This document shows, one piece after another, positions 37,457 to 49,056 of a stretch of DNA of 64,000 nt; position 1 is the first letter of the stretch; each line of letters begins with the position of its first letter. A program made the translations under genes and the position numbers. Source of the stretch: Ailurus styani (taxonomy: Eukaryota; Chordata; Mammalia; Carnivora; Ailuridae); contig LNAC01001223.1 of assembly GCA_002007465.1 (NCBI GenBank), positions 124,001 to 188,000 on the forward strand, read 5' to 3'. The notes below the pieces were generated by a model that worked only from the letters and a program-made list of their open reading frames with translations, was not told where the DNA came from and made no database searches.

Positions 37457-39308
37457 TAAAATCTTACGTTTAATGCCAATCACCACTTTATAATTATTTT
37501 GCTAAGTAAAGCTTTTGAGGTCACCAATAGCGGTGGAACCTCTTTTTTTAGGGGAGTGGTAGAACATATATTAGATGATTTTTTCTGTTAGGATATGTGT
37601 TATGATTCAACAATACTCTCTTCATGGTTCTCCTTTAAAAAAAACATAATAAAGTCTGGAGAACAATTTGTGGTCATGGAACAGGGAGAACATAATTTTT
37701 TTATCCAATCAATGATATATCTCTGTCAAAAATGTATTTAAGTTAGCAGTCACAGAGAGAAACTTAGTTTATAAAATATTGGTCAGATTTTAAAATAATT
37801 TATGTGCCATTTAGAATACTCTGAATGAAATACAAATACTCAATGTTTTCAATTTGTTTCACAAATGGATAATGAATTAAAGACAAAAGAGAATATTGAT
37901 TTATAAGATACAATTGCTAGGTGGCAGAACAATAATGACAATTTGACGTAATCCATGACTAGGATCATCAGTAAGGGAAAGATGTTCCAAGAGCACTTTT
38001 TCATGTAAGCACTGGATAGCACAAATAAGAGTCATTTTCATGGAGAATTTCTCAGAATGCATAATTTGAACAAACCATGTTTCTTTATATCAGAAATTTA
38101 CTATTTCTATTCAATGAACCGAGGTTTTTGAAATACACAAAGAACACATATGGTGTTCTTAAGCAAGGTCATATATGTAAGTTTCTTATAGTACAAAAGC
38201 TGAAGATAAGTATATATAAAAATGGATCTTGTTAGCGTTGATCCAATTAATAGCACTAATGGATCAGAAAAGATGCCTCAAAAGCTTTTGAAGCCCATTC
38301 AGCTGCTGTGCAGAATTTCTGCTGCTGATACTGCTATTTCTGATATGATAACTTTCTCCCAGTTTGTTTCTGTTTCCACAGCCCATCAATCACCTACCAT
38401 CCATGTATGCTTTAGGGCAAAACATATTAAGGTCATCCTTAGAATGAAAACGAGGCTTTTATGTTGTAACATCTGATCATCAATTTTTAAATTTCTTTTC
38501 TTAAAAGGTGAAAGCACAAATCCTGCAGTTTTTTGTTTTTGTTTGAAGGGTTATTTGCATTTTTGTTTTTTTTTTGGGGGGGAGTTGCAGAGAGAGGGAT
38601 GTGAGAAGGAGTACAAATACTAGAAGAAAGAATTTCACAGAAAAAAAAAAAGAACATTTCTGATGGAAAGTAGCAAGGAAACCGAAAGGCGGCAGAGAGG
38701 AAGAATTTCACAGTCACAGAGAAAGGTGGTGACTGGCTTAGTACATGATGCTATTAGCTACATGTTCCTTTACACTTTTGTACTTGAAAGAAATCTTATT
38801 TCTCTGAGATGCTGAAATTCTAAATTTGCTTTGTTGGGATAAAGTTGATATATAAACACGTATCAGTAGCTTCTTTGGTTTTCTTATATATTGACATCTT
38901 TTGATGGTATTATATTTATTTTAGTCTTCTGTCCAGTGCTAGAGGCCAGGGCTCAGAGGGCTGCCACCTGTAGGTAAAGGCTTTTTACAATATTTCAAAA
39001 AAATCTGTAATTGGCAATCTCTATCCAAATGGTAAATGTGCCTACCCTAGGACATTGCCTTTCCAGGTGTTTAATATTTGGAGGTAGCAACAAAGATGTG
39101 AAAAGATGTACAGTCAGTACTGCTTACTGCAGTATTTGCAAGAGTAAAACATGGAAAATAGCCTCCATTAATACGGAATGAGTCAATACGTTTTGTGTTG
39201 TCTGTAGAAGTGATAATGTCATGACCACCGACTAGCTAAGAAGGAGATAAAACCTAATACACTAACTTGGGAGAAGGTCTCTGTTTATGTAGTTACATGT
39301 GAAAACAG

Positions 39309-39505
39309 GGGGCACCTGGATGGCTCAGTTGTTGGGTGTCTGCCTTCGTCTCAGGTCATGATTTCAGGACCCTGGAATGGAGCCTGGCATCGGGCTCCCT
39401 GCTCGGCACAAAGCCTGCTTCTCCCTCTCCCTCTCCCTCTGCTTGTGTTCCCTCTCTCCTTGTGTCTCTCTCTCTCAAATAAATAAATAAAAATCTTTTT
39501 AAAAA
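39309..39505 (+). mobile_element. CAN-SINE, plus strand, with TSD, beside an L1 3' end
   Basis: Head GGGCACCTGGATGGCTCAGT, CT-rich body with (CCCTCT)n, and an AAATAAATAAAAATCTTTTT tail. Flanks ATGTGAAAACAGG (39297-39309) and ATGTTAAAACAGG (39506-39518) differ at one base. Confidence 0.92.
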
Positions 39506-39518
39506 ATGTTAAAACAGG

Positions 39519-39617
39519 AAATTTTTCTGTTGAGTGCTGTGAATTGTGTAAGACTGATGATTCACAGACCTGTACCTCTGAAACAAATAATACATTATAT
39601 GCTAATAAAAAAAGTTT
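39519..39617 (+). mobile_element. LINE-1 3' end, about 100 bp
   Basis: TTGAGTGCTGTGAATTGTGT, GATGATTCACAGACCTGTAC and an ATACATTATATGCTAATAAAAAAA end match the terminal part of a carnivore L1 3' UTR. It abuts the right TSD of the preceding SINE. Confidence 0.85.
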
Positions 39618-39664
39618 ATGAATATCACCTGTCTGTCTATATACCTTCAATACATGTTTATCAA

Positions 39665-39712
39665 TTAAAAAGCCATATATACATATGAAAAAACTTTCAT
39701 ATACATATGAAA
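39665..39712. repeat. Short tandem-like repeat with hairpin
   Basis: ATACATATGAAAAA is present twice, separated by ACTTTCAT. TATGAAA and TTTCATA can pair. Confidence 0.75.
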
Positions 39713-41138
39713 AAGCATGGGGCTGTATATGGTAGCTATTCCTGAAGGGCAAATTTGGAATAGTTATAGGGAATCTTTTACTTATATTTTAAATATGCCC
39801 TCCAAAAAAGAAGAAAAATAAGAAGTGGAGGGATAAAGAGTAATTTCTCTTTTCTAAATGTGCTTTTTTTTAGTTTTTCCAATTTATGAAAATTTTCAAA
39901 CATACAAAATATTTACTGTAATGAAAACCAGCGTGGCCACAACCTATGTAAAACAATTGTTAACAAGCTTATTTTCTATTTTACACTCTTCCCCCAATAA
40001 ACATGTGTTGCTTTTGTAATTGAGAACAAGAATTATTTGAGGTACAGGTTATAAGAAGACTTAGAAACACTTTTTTACACACACAAAAAACTTTCCTCCC
40101 AACCTACGCTAATGGACACAGTTCACTTTTGTTTAACATGTAACTCATCTACCAGCTCATCTTAGTGCATACCCAGCTACTGCTGTCCACAAAGATGTAT
40201 GAGGATTACTAGCAGTTTATATTAAAATCATCTTTTAATAAATGAATATTTTCCCTTCCTCTGCAGAGTTTAAAGTCTTGTAAAACTTGATTAGCAGTTA
40301 ATAAATCTAGCAAATTCTTCTACAACATCTCCTCTCTCCTCTTCTCATTTTGTTCTATTTTCCATTTGAAGTGGTAAGTCTAACCTTAGCTAAATGATAC
40401 CCTCTTATATACACAGGACTCTAATTTTGGATGGTCAAGGATGATACAAACAATGCTACTTGAACTGGATGTTTCATACCAGTTCTTACTGACCCAGTAC
40501 ACCAATAAATGATGACTAATTATTGCCAGCTGTATATTTTTTTATAGATTGGGTAGTTTAAGTTCTAAACACAAATTAGTTGAATACTGCCAACTCCAAC
40601 AGACAGTATTCTAGCTAATAAACATAGTCATGGGAAAAACCTACAAAGAGAGGTACCACCTGCTCTTAGGAAGATGTTGGTCTTCCTTGCTCTGTTCAGA
40701 TGCTTGAATATAGCATTTCACTAACACAGTGACTAGATTGTCATTCAAAATTTGGAAAGTGTGCTAAAGCAATGTTTTTCTATATCCCACACCCCTGCAA
40801 AGTTGATTCTTCTGAAACCAACTGATTTCTTTGCCTTTACTTTGTGCCTTAGAGGAGAGACAGCGGACAGGAATCTGATGTTTCCTTTTCCTGACCCGGT
40901 GGTAAGTATGTCTGTGGTACTGCAGTGAAGGGTATATTTTTTTGAAGTATTTAAACTTTCAGAATATTACACTTATAGGAAATTTTGAATGTATTTTCAA
41001 TACCTTTGGAGTATGGGGTAGAATTGAGGGGAAAATATCTGCCTCCTTATATTCTAGGCTCTTCAAGAGGAATTAATACTTTAAAACTATATAGTTTTTT
41101 CATTCCTGAGATATTTTCTTTATTTTTTTTTGTTTTCA

Positions 41139-41314
41139 TTTTTTTTAAAGTTTTTATTTATTTATTTCAGAGAGAGAGAGAGAGAAACAGCAAGGGAGAG
41201 TTGGAAAGGGAGAAGCTTCCCACTGAGCAGGGAGCCCAACGCTGAACTGGATCCCAGGATCCTGGGATCATAACCTGAGCCGAAGGCAGACACTTAACGA
41301 ATGTGCCACCCAGG
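41139..41314 (-). mobile_element. CAN-SINE, minus strand
   Basis: The order T-rich, TTTATTTATTTATTTCAGAGAG, GA-rich, GATCCCAGGATCCTGGGATC, GTGCCACCCAGG is a reversed SINE. The head end is slightly truncated and the flanking T-rich sequence hides any TSD. Confidence 0.9.
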
Positions 41315-41672
41315 AAATTTTTTTTTAAAGGAAAGAAGAATTTATAGAATTAGTGAACTAGATGATGTGCTTCCCTTGCCTTCTGAAATACTTACCGAAT
41401 TTCAAATGGAAATCTTTGTTTGATACTTTATCTTCCTCAACAGATCCATCGGAAATGGAAGTGAACTTGCTTTCATGAACAACGTCAGGTGCTAGGGGCT
41501 GATATATGACTCACAGGTTTTTGTATTTCATTGAAAGTCATTTGTTTGGCGTGAAGATGTGGGTAGTTAATTCCCTACTTAGACATGCCATTAATAAGAA
41601 TTGTCGAATTTTATGTTTGTGGATTAACGATTTTACTTCCAAAGGTATGATATATATAAAAACACATTTCAG

Positions 41673-41875
41673 GGTGCCTGGGTGGCTCAGTGGGTTAAAG
41701 CCTCTGCCTTTGGCTCAGGTCATGATCTCAGGGTCCTGGGATCGAGGCCCGCATTGGGCTCTCTGCTTGGCGGGGAACCTGCTTCCTCCTCTCTCTCTGC
41801 CTGCCTCTCTGCCTACTTGTGATCTCTCTCTCTGTCAAATAAATAAATAATCTTTAAAAAAAAAAACCAAAAAAT
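41673..41875 (+). mobile_element. CAN-SINE, young, perfect 16-bp TSD
   Basis: Near-consensus GGTGCCTGGGTGGCTCAGTG head. The repeat TAAAAACACATTTCAG is found at 41657-41672 and 41876-41891 without mismatch. It is among the youngest insertions in the window. Confidence 0.96.
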
Positions 41876-44591
41876 TAAAAACACATTTCAGATAGTGAAA
41901 GGGTTTAAAATATAATAATTAAGGAGCATCATATCATTTGCTGTGCAACACCTATTAAGAGGTCATTTTATTGCATCATCCAGGAAAGCTCTTGATTATT
42001 TGTGAACAAGAGGAGAGGAAAAAGCACAAAAAGGTTATTTAGTCAACAATCCTACTTACTATCCTTCTGGCAACTAATTAAGGAGATTTGTAGCCATTGC
42101 TTAGAATCTGTACTGGTTGAAGCAAATGGTAACATTTTTATGAATTTCACATTAATAACTAGTCTATATTCTTTGTCAACTGGTGAAATTTTCAGGACAG
42201 CAAGCCACATTATCAAGCTTGGGAGGCAAATAGACTGTTTCGACAAATCAAGCTCAAGTAGATTGCTTACGCGAGCTAAAAAGCACAGCATAGTGTTTCC
42301 TTAGTGAGCAGATGTGCTAGGACCTTAGGACAATTTCTCCTGTTCTATTCTCTTCCTCTGTTAAATCTCCTTTCTCCCTCTTTATTCATTTTCCCCACTT
42401 TATCCCATTACCCATTTGATGCAATAAGTCTAACCTTTCAAATGATTAAATGGTTAAATGATACCTTCTATAAACTTAGGCTCCCATTTCAATTTTGTAA
42501 AGCTATTGATGAGATAAGCAATGTCCCTTCAACTGCAACATTCATTCTCCTTTCCATGGACTTCTGTGAAATTTAACAGGTTCTCTCCATAAATGGATAT
42601 AATATTACCACATTCACTGGGAAAATTAGATTCTTTAGAAACTTTTTTTTATTTGACCATATTTACAAAATTGCCCATAAAAGCAAGTACTTATAGATGG
42701 AGGTCTCTTGGTTGAAGTCATTTCTATTCCTTTCCTTGTTTGTAGTTGCCAGCACTCTGCTGATAATCCTTTCTACACAGTTCCTGTTCATGTTCCTATT
42801 TATGCCTGGAAGTATACTCTGTTGGTGCTGGAATAGATAAGGGGGAGCACTGGTACTGGTCCTTTTCTTCTGGGGCTATCTTTGACTTTCCATTCACCCT
42901 ATACTATGCTTCTGTCTCTGCTAGAAGACCAAGGTTGTTTCCAATACAGATCACACTTCACATAAAAGCCAGAAGGGGCAGGGCAGAGCAGCAACATACT
43001 GAGTAACAACCATTTTCTCCATTTCCACAATGTGCTGCTCTGGTAAAGAAATCCTATAGCACATCATCTCTGTAGCTTTTAGGTCCTCTCTATATTGGTT
43101 TGGCCAAATTGGAAAAGTGCATGAATTCCTGGGTCCATTATTAAGACATTGTCTATAGCCTAAACAATTCAGTACACTACTATTTCAGAAAGTGAATTGA
43201 GAAGGTTTACTACAGAAACTAAATTCATATCCAGTTGCCTTAATGGGGTAGCTAGATAGAGACTCAACAGGGAGCATCTACAAGACCACAATGATCCCAG
43301 AGGACTACATAGATTTGTTCAATCATCATCAATGTGCGAAGTCTGCATTTATCAGCCTTAAAAACAAAACAAACAAACAAAAAAAAAAACAAGAGTTTTT
43401 GCTACATGAACATTTTCTTCTACTTTTATGCTGTTGGAGGTATATCTTTGCCTTAAAAAAACTGGTTTTTAAAAAGTCTAACCTCCTTTGAGATAGAACT
43501 TTAATAACAACCCACATTTATGATGATGATTTGTATAGCCACTTTGAAAACGCCAGATGCTTCTTTCAACTGAATTGTTACTAGTTACTACAATACATCC
43601 ACATGTAAAAGAGGAAATATGCCAAATACAATACATTGTATTCAATTAAAAGTAATTCACTGAAAATGTGTAGTTTAACAAATTTGTAGTGTATCCTACT
43701 CTGAGTTAGGACATCCATTAGACACATTTGCCAACAATTTGGCAAACAATAACACAACCAAATTTTAATCAGCCTTCTTGGGTCAGCTCTTTACTTTCTT
43801 AATTATCCTTAGGTATTATGACAGTGCCACTCAGTTTTATGTTTTTAGATCTCTTTACCATTTATTATTTTCCATTCATTTGATATAAATAAAATTTACT
43901 TGAAAGAAAGCAAAATAAAGCTAGCCTTGAATTAATAATATTGTACAAAATGCCCCTCAGCAGGAATGACAGGTTTGCTCTGTTGAAGCACTTAATGTTC
44001 TTTAAGAAACAAGTATATTTTTCTTATCCTCAATCACTTTACATGCCTCCCTGTAAGAAACCAAATTGGCCAGTTATATGCAGTATAGGTAATATTTGAA
44101 AAGAACTAATTTTTGCCTCACTTTGTTTCTTTTCCTCTCACCACCCCCCTTCTTTAGTGAAACATAGACACAAGTTAATAGGAAAATACAAAATACATCT
44201 CTTCTTTTCCCATGGAATGAATGATATAACATCCATCCATCCATTCATTCACTTTATGAGAAACTGAATTCTTGCCAGATAGGTGTCATTAAAAATAATA
44301 AATTGTGTTAAACCCCCAAAATGGTAGATATTCTTGCAAGACTATAGTTTTTCTAAAATTTGAAGATGAATTACACATTTTCTCTTTCTAATCCACCTCA
44401 GATATGCAAAAATAACTTGCTTTCCTTTCAAGACTTATACATGGTGAATCTCAAAAATATTACAATTAAAAATCAGAATAAACAAAATCGTTCTTAAAAA
44501 AGTGATGCATTTATCTCTCAAAGCAATATCAGTTGGCCAAAAAACTTCCAGTAAATACTGTATTATGGGCAAGATGAGTCCTGCCTCTTAC

Positions 44592-44704
44592 CTGGTGTTT
44601 GAAAATTAAGGCGCCTCAGTTCTACTGGGTCTGTTGGATGGTGTGAAGGGACCTCCTTACTGTTGGGTATGCTGCTCTTTCTAGAGTCAGACTCTGCTCT
44701 CTTC
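44592..44704 (-). CDS. PTPRD: PTPRD exon: cytoplasmic juxtamembrane segment (partial CDS)
   Basis: A 113-nt minus-strand exon follows TTCTCCCTATAG (acceptor AG 44705-44706) and ends ACA CCA G|GTAAGA (donor 44590-44591). Its first base completes the split Arg codon from the transmembrane exon. It then encodes 37 residues ([20 protein letters not shown], then [17 protein letters not shown]) and leaves one base of a Gly codon finished by the next exon. This serine- and proline-rich linker joins the membrane to the wedge of the D1 phosphatase domain. The RKSS and RAES serines sit in basic contexts that basophilic kinases could use, which is inference. The DSRKSS...[13 protein letters not shown] wording fits PTPRD; PTPRS has a different linker ending in MRRINFQTP (from memory). 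The exon is flanked by 13.3 kb and 10.8 kb introns. Confidence 0.95.
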
Positions 44705-46093
44705 CTATAGGGAGAAAATAAAAATGTAAGAATAAAATAAAATAAGGCAATAGAAACTTTTAAAAAGCAGAGAGTCATGCAGCCCCCTCTACCTCTCAAC
44801 TTTCTGTTTTAAACCATTTGACAGTCCAGCTTTGTGACTTTGTTTAGGTTGCTTTTCCTTTCTTGGGCTAGACTGTTTCCTCAAGCCTAAAAATTTTATT
44901 TAAGTGAACGATCTCAAAGTCTGCTCTAGAATTAAATTCTTCATTGCCTCTGCCTTTAGGCTTTAAGGGGGTGTTGGAGAGATAAGATTGAGTCCTTGTT
45001 CAGCAAATCTCCTTTATCCACTGGTTCAATTTGTGAGGAACAGGACAGAGTACCCATAACAGCCAATACTAATAGAGTATCAATAGCCATGAATGTGTTT
45101 ACCTTAGAGAAAATCTCTGAAACTACTGATCCTCAAGCTGAAGAGCTAAATCCATACCCCTTCTTTCCTCTTTCCAAGATTATATGACTGATGGCTACAA
45201 AGAGGACCTGAATTGGATTTTCCCATAAGGCAGACAAATACAGTGTGTTCTAAGGTTCCAAGTTAGCCTAACACCTGGAAGGAGAATTAACATGATGCAA
45301 GACCAACATCCCTTTTCTCTTTCAAATTAATTAAAAAAAATAGTGTTGACTGTTGATGGTGTTAAGCTGTGATTAATATTTCATTAATGAAAGTCAATCA
45401 CAGAAAGATCAGAGAAAAAGTAATTTCACCTACTCTGTCTCACTCTTCCAATGATTATTCATAGCATAGGAACCATTAATACTGCCTTGTTATAAGTAAT
45501 TCTTCACACAATTCACTTCATCTTTGTTTTAATTACTAACTACTAGTTTGATTAAATACCTTTGTTTAGGGCGTGATCATGTAATATTAACAAATGTCTA
45601 TGCAAGAAAGTTCAGGGTTTTTTTTTTTTTCCCATAAGATTTCTTTTTCATTTTTTTCAAACCCCCCCAAACTCAGAATGCTACCTATTTTAAGGTTAAA
45701 TTAGATTAAAAATGGAAGAAATGGAGGCCTTCTTAAGCAGTGCTTTATTCTGTGTTTATTATTCAAATACTGATTCCAACAATCTCCAGGCTGCAGTCAT
45801 AATCCTAGCATCTCACCCTTGTTCAAAACAAAGACATTCTCCTTTGGGGGAAGGGGCACAGCGGTGCTGAGGAACACTCCCTTCCCTTTCTGATATGACT
45901 GTTGCACAGCTCATTAGCGTTGCTGTGGCAATGGGATCTCATTCAGTGCCACCCAGGTCGTTCCATGGTTAGCCAGAGGGCTCCTGTTAAATAGCCTTTC
46001 TTTCCATCTCTGCTCATCTGTATAAAATAAAACTAAACAGGGGCTGAAGGGAAGATTGATGCAAAGGGAAAGCACTCTTGATTTGCTCAAGTG

Positions 46094-46118
46094 CAACGCC
46101 TTCGGCAAAACGGCGTTG
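46094..46118. other. CpG-bearing inverted repeat in PTPRD intron
   Basis: CAACGCC (46094-46100) and GGCGTTG (46112-46118) pair perfectly around an 11-nt loop that itself holds a CpG. Three CpGs in 25 bp is unusual in this AT-rich, CpG-poor intron. No function can be assigned. Confidence 0.5.
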
Positions 46119-46620
46119 ATGGAATGAATTTTCTTGGGTGAGTCCTGTTAGACAACTTTCTCTCTTAGAACCTTGGAGTAACCTGTTTTTGGATTTCCTG
46201 TTTCTACCTGAAGATGTCAGGTATAGCTCGAGGACAAAATGTACTGCCAAGCTATACTATTAGAGAGAGGTGAGCAGTGATTCTGAGGCGTGCAAAGGTA
46301 CTGGCTGTTACAGGTGTATGGAGTGAAAAAGGAGAAGGGAAGGGAAATCAGAGCTGAGGGCTCGCAAGAAAGATATGAGAAGAAAGAGAAAAAGTGGCTT
46401 GGAAGACCATGTGAAAGAAGGACATGGGGACCAGTTTCAGAATAGAAAATGTCCCTGTGTTAGGCTGTGGGTATTTCCCTCACAGAGATTCATTTTACCA
46501 CCAAAGATACAGCATCTAAATGGGCTAATGAAATGCCACCCACTGCTAGTCAGTCAGTCCCACCTGTAACAAACATATGCTTGGTCTTCCCACTTCAGGG
46601 AACCCCAGGGATACTTCTTA

Positions 46621-46660
46621 GGTTTGTTTGTTTGTTTGCTTGCTTATTTGTTTGTTTTTC
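46621..46660. repeat. (TTTG)n tract
   Basis: Interrupted TTTG/CTTG units. Confidence 0.9.
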
Positions 46661-48574
46661 CCCATAAGAGTTGGCACAGATACATTTCTTTACTGATGTG
46701 CCAGACCTAATGATTCAAACCTGGATTTTTATCCCTTCTCAGTGTCTCCACTGTCATTCTTGCAGGATTAAAGAAACAGATGTAGAAATTTCTGGGCAAG
46801 GAAACTAGGTCACACTCCTGCAGGTATGGTGAGGCACATTCCTTATCTTCTTTCTCACTGAGGATAGGCTGAGTGATGCTGAGAAAAAGGGACAGAAATG
46901 AATTCTTTCTAAAGAAATTTAGTCTGTTTTTCTGGTGCCAGGAAAGGTGAACACCACATCTTGTTGCCCAGATGAATCTCAAAACCCAGAGCTTGGGACT
47001 AACGTTGCAGTTTATACTTGTAATAAAGTGTGGGGGGTTCCCTGACGTTTAATAACTAACTTCTTCCTCACTTTATCTGTTCAAAAAATATGGCCTCTAA
47101 GATCTCAGATTCCAAAAATCCTAGCCATCTCAGTAAACCACCCGTTTAAATTTTGTTTTGCTTAGTTTAGTTCTGGTGAATACAACATGGATAATTCTGG
47201 CTGCCCATGTTTTTGTCACATTATTTTTAAACATAAATGTGCTAAATGGTTGTTTTCCAACAGAAAGGATTTCTAAGAAATGTTTGCAGGATGAAGAGTT
47301 TGGTCATCATTGGTAATAATGGTAAAGAGCTTCAAAAATATAATTTACTGCCATACAGTTATTAAATGGCATATGATGGTTTAAATCAGGTACAACATGA
47401 ACGGACGTAGTCGCAAATTTTTCCTAAATTTTCAGACGTCTCATTATTCTCATTTTCAATGAGAACAAAAGCAAAGAATAGTGACTCCAAAATGATGTGA
47501 ATTTTGCCTTGCTATTCTATTTTTTCTATTAAGATTATAAAGTCCTATTGTAAGGTTATTTCTTGCAAAGAGAATTATCTACCACATGTAGGAGTTTTAT
47601 GGGTGAAAAGGAAATGCAAGGTCACATGACATTTCAGATATGGTGGAAACTGCTAGTAGTATAAAAACATGTGGTGGTTTGGGATGTGGATCACATATAA
47701 AAAGTCTACTCTGTGGTCTAAGGGCCTTTTTATTTTCATTTATTCTCACCTGGCTCTCATCTAGAGATAAAGTGGGAGGGAATCCACTTAGAACAAAGAT
47801 ATTCAGACATATGGGCCAAGACTTTTGGAAGACAGATATATTTATCTGAAATCCTTGCTATTAAATTCAAAGAGGTCAGTTAAAACATTTTATGATTCTG
47901 ATGCCTTTAAGAACGTAACCCCATTCTGCCACTACTGGTGTGTATCTTCTTGGGGAAGTCAACTATAATAATTCTCAATTTCTTTGTGTACAAAAGAGAG
48001 GAAGAAGGTTTCGAGATGATGTCTAGGTTAAACGTTGTAATTCTTTAGAAGTTAAATTGTTTTATTTATTTATATATTTTATAAAGAATAAAGTTATTGA
48101 AGAAAATTTCTAGTCCTTTCATGTATACATTAGATGTATGCATTTGTAAAGTTACCCACATATGACTTAGGTAATTCCAAAGCAAAATACATAAATTAAA
48201 GTATCATTTAATTAAGAAAATTATAAACTCATTTTTAGTATCTTGAATATTCAATAAATGTTTAATTAGTGGTTCTGAAAAAAAAAGAGAGCCAACTCTC
48301 TCATCTTAATGGGACCAGAAAGCAGTGATAATGTTATAAAATGTGGACAATATTAAGTGGGAAGGTAGATCTCTGAGTATATTGAGTGGGTTCAAAGTGG
48401 GTTCTGTTTTGACTGAAAAACAAAACAAAAAGCAAACCTACATTGCTTGTGTTTTTCGCTGGATTAATGACAACTAGTGATATTAAAAAAAAAAAAAGAC
48501 ACCCTACAGAAATACTAAGTTTTCTATCAATGAAAGTAGTTTGCTGACCAGTGTTAAGTGATTTTAGGGAAAAT

Positions 48575-48790
48575 AATACAGCCATGGTTCTCAAACTTTA
48601 GCATGCAACCAAATCACTTGGGAGGGCTTACTAAACTGCAGACTGTTGAACCCACACCCAGAGTTTCTGATTCATTAGGTCTGGGGTAGAGAGTCTAAGA
48701 ATTTCTATTTCTCTCAAGTTCCCAGGTAAGGCTGATGCTTTTACTGCTGGTCCAGGGAATAAGCATCGGGAACTACTGGAATACAGTACT
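48575..48790. mobile_element. MER5A relic, nearly full length
   Basis: ATGGTTCTCAAACTTTAGCATGC, TTTCTGATTCATTAGGTCTGG, TAAGAATTTCTATTTCTCTC and AGGCTGATGCTTTTACTGCTGG run in MER5A order. It is the best-preserved MER5A in the window. Confidence 0.85.
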
Positions 48791-48978
48791 GGCAGGAAGG
48801 CAATTAAGATGAGCACTGAAACCCTTTTCCTAGTTTAAGTTTTATCAGAAATTTGTATCTATCGAAATAAATAAGAATATATAAACAGATAGATATACAT
48901 TTGGATATATAGATATGTTAGAAAGTAGAAAGTTAGATTGGACCAGTCATTCAATAATCACACAGATAGCTAGTCTTA

Positions 48979-49011
48979 CCATTATTATTTTTATTATTAC
49001 TACTGCTGCTG

Positions 49012-49043
<32 letters not shown>

Positions 49044-49056
49044 GCTATTATTATTA
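48979..49056. repeat. Compound triplet microsatellite (ATT/ACT/GCT)
   Basis: Runs of ATT, then ACT and TGC, then about ten CTA units, then GCT and ATT again; 78 bp with a symmetric layout. Intronic. Confidence 0.97.

Larger units (their letters stand above)
31299..44591 (-). other. PTPRD: PTPRD intron between juxtamembrane and wedge exons (13293 nt)
   Basis: The intron is bounded by GT at 44590-44591 and AG at 31299-31300. It is the densest part of the window for recent insertions, with five SINEs (33868, 37241, 39309, 41139, 41673), a recent L1 with the N gap and an L1 3' end at 39519. The older fossils are two MIRs, each split by a younger insertion, and a MER5A. A palindromic X-box lies at 31816-31829. 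The stretch 41900-44590 shows no clear repeat or exon. Confidence 0.85.
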
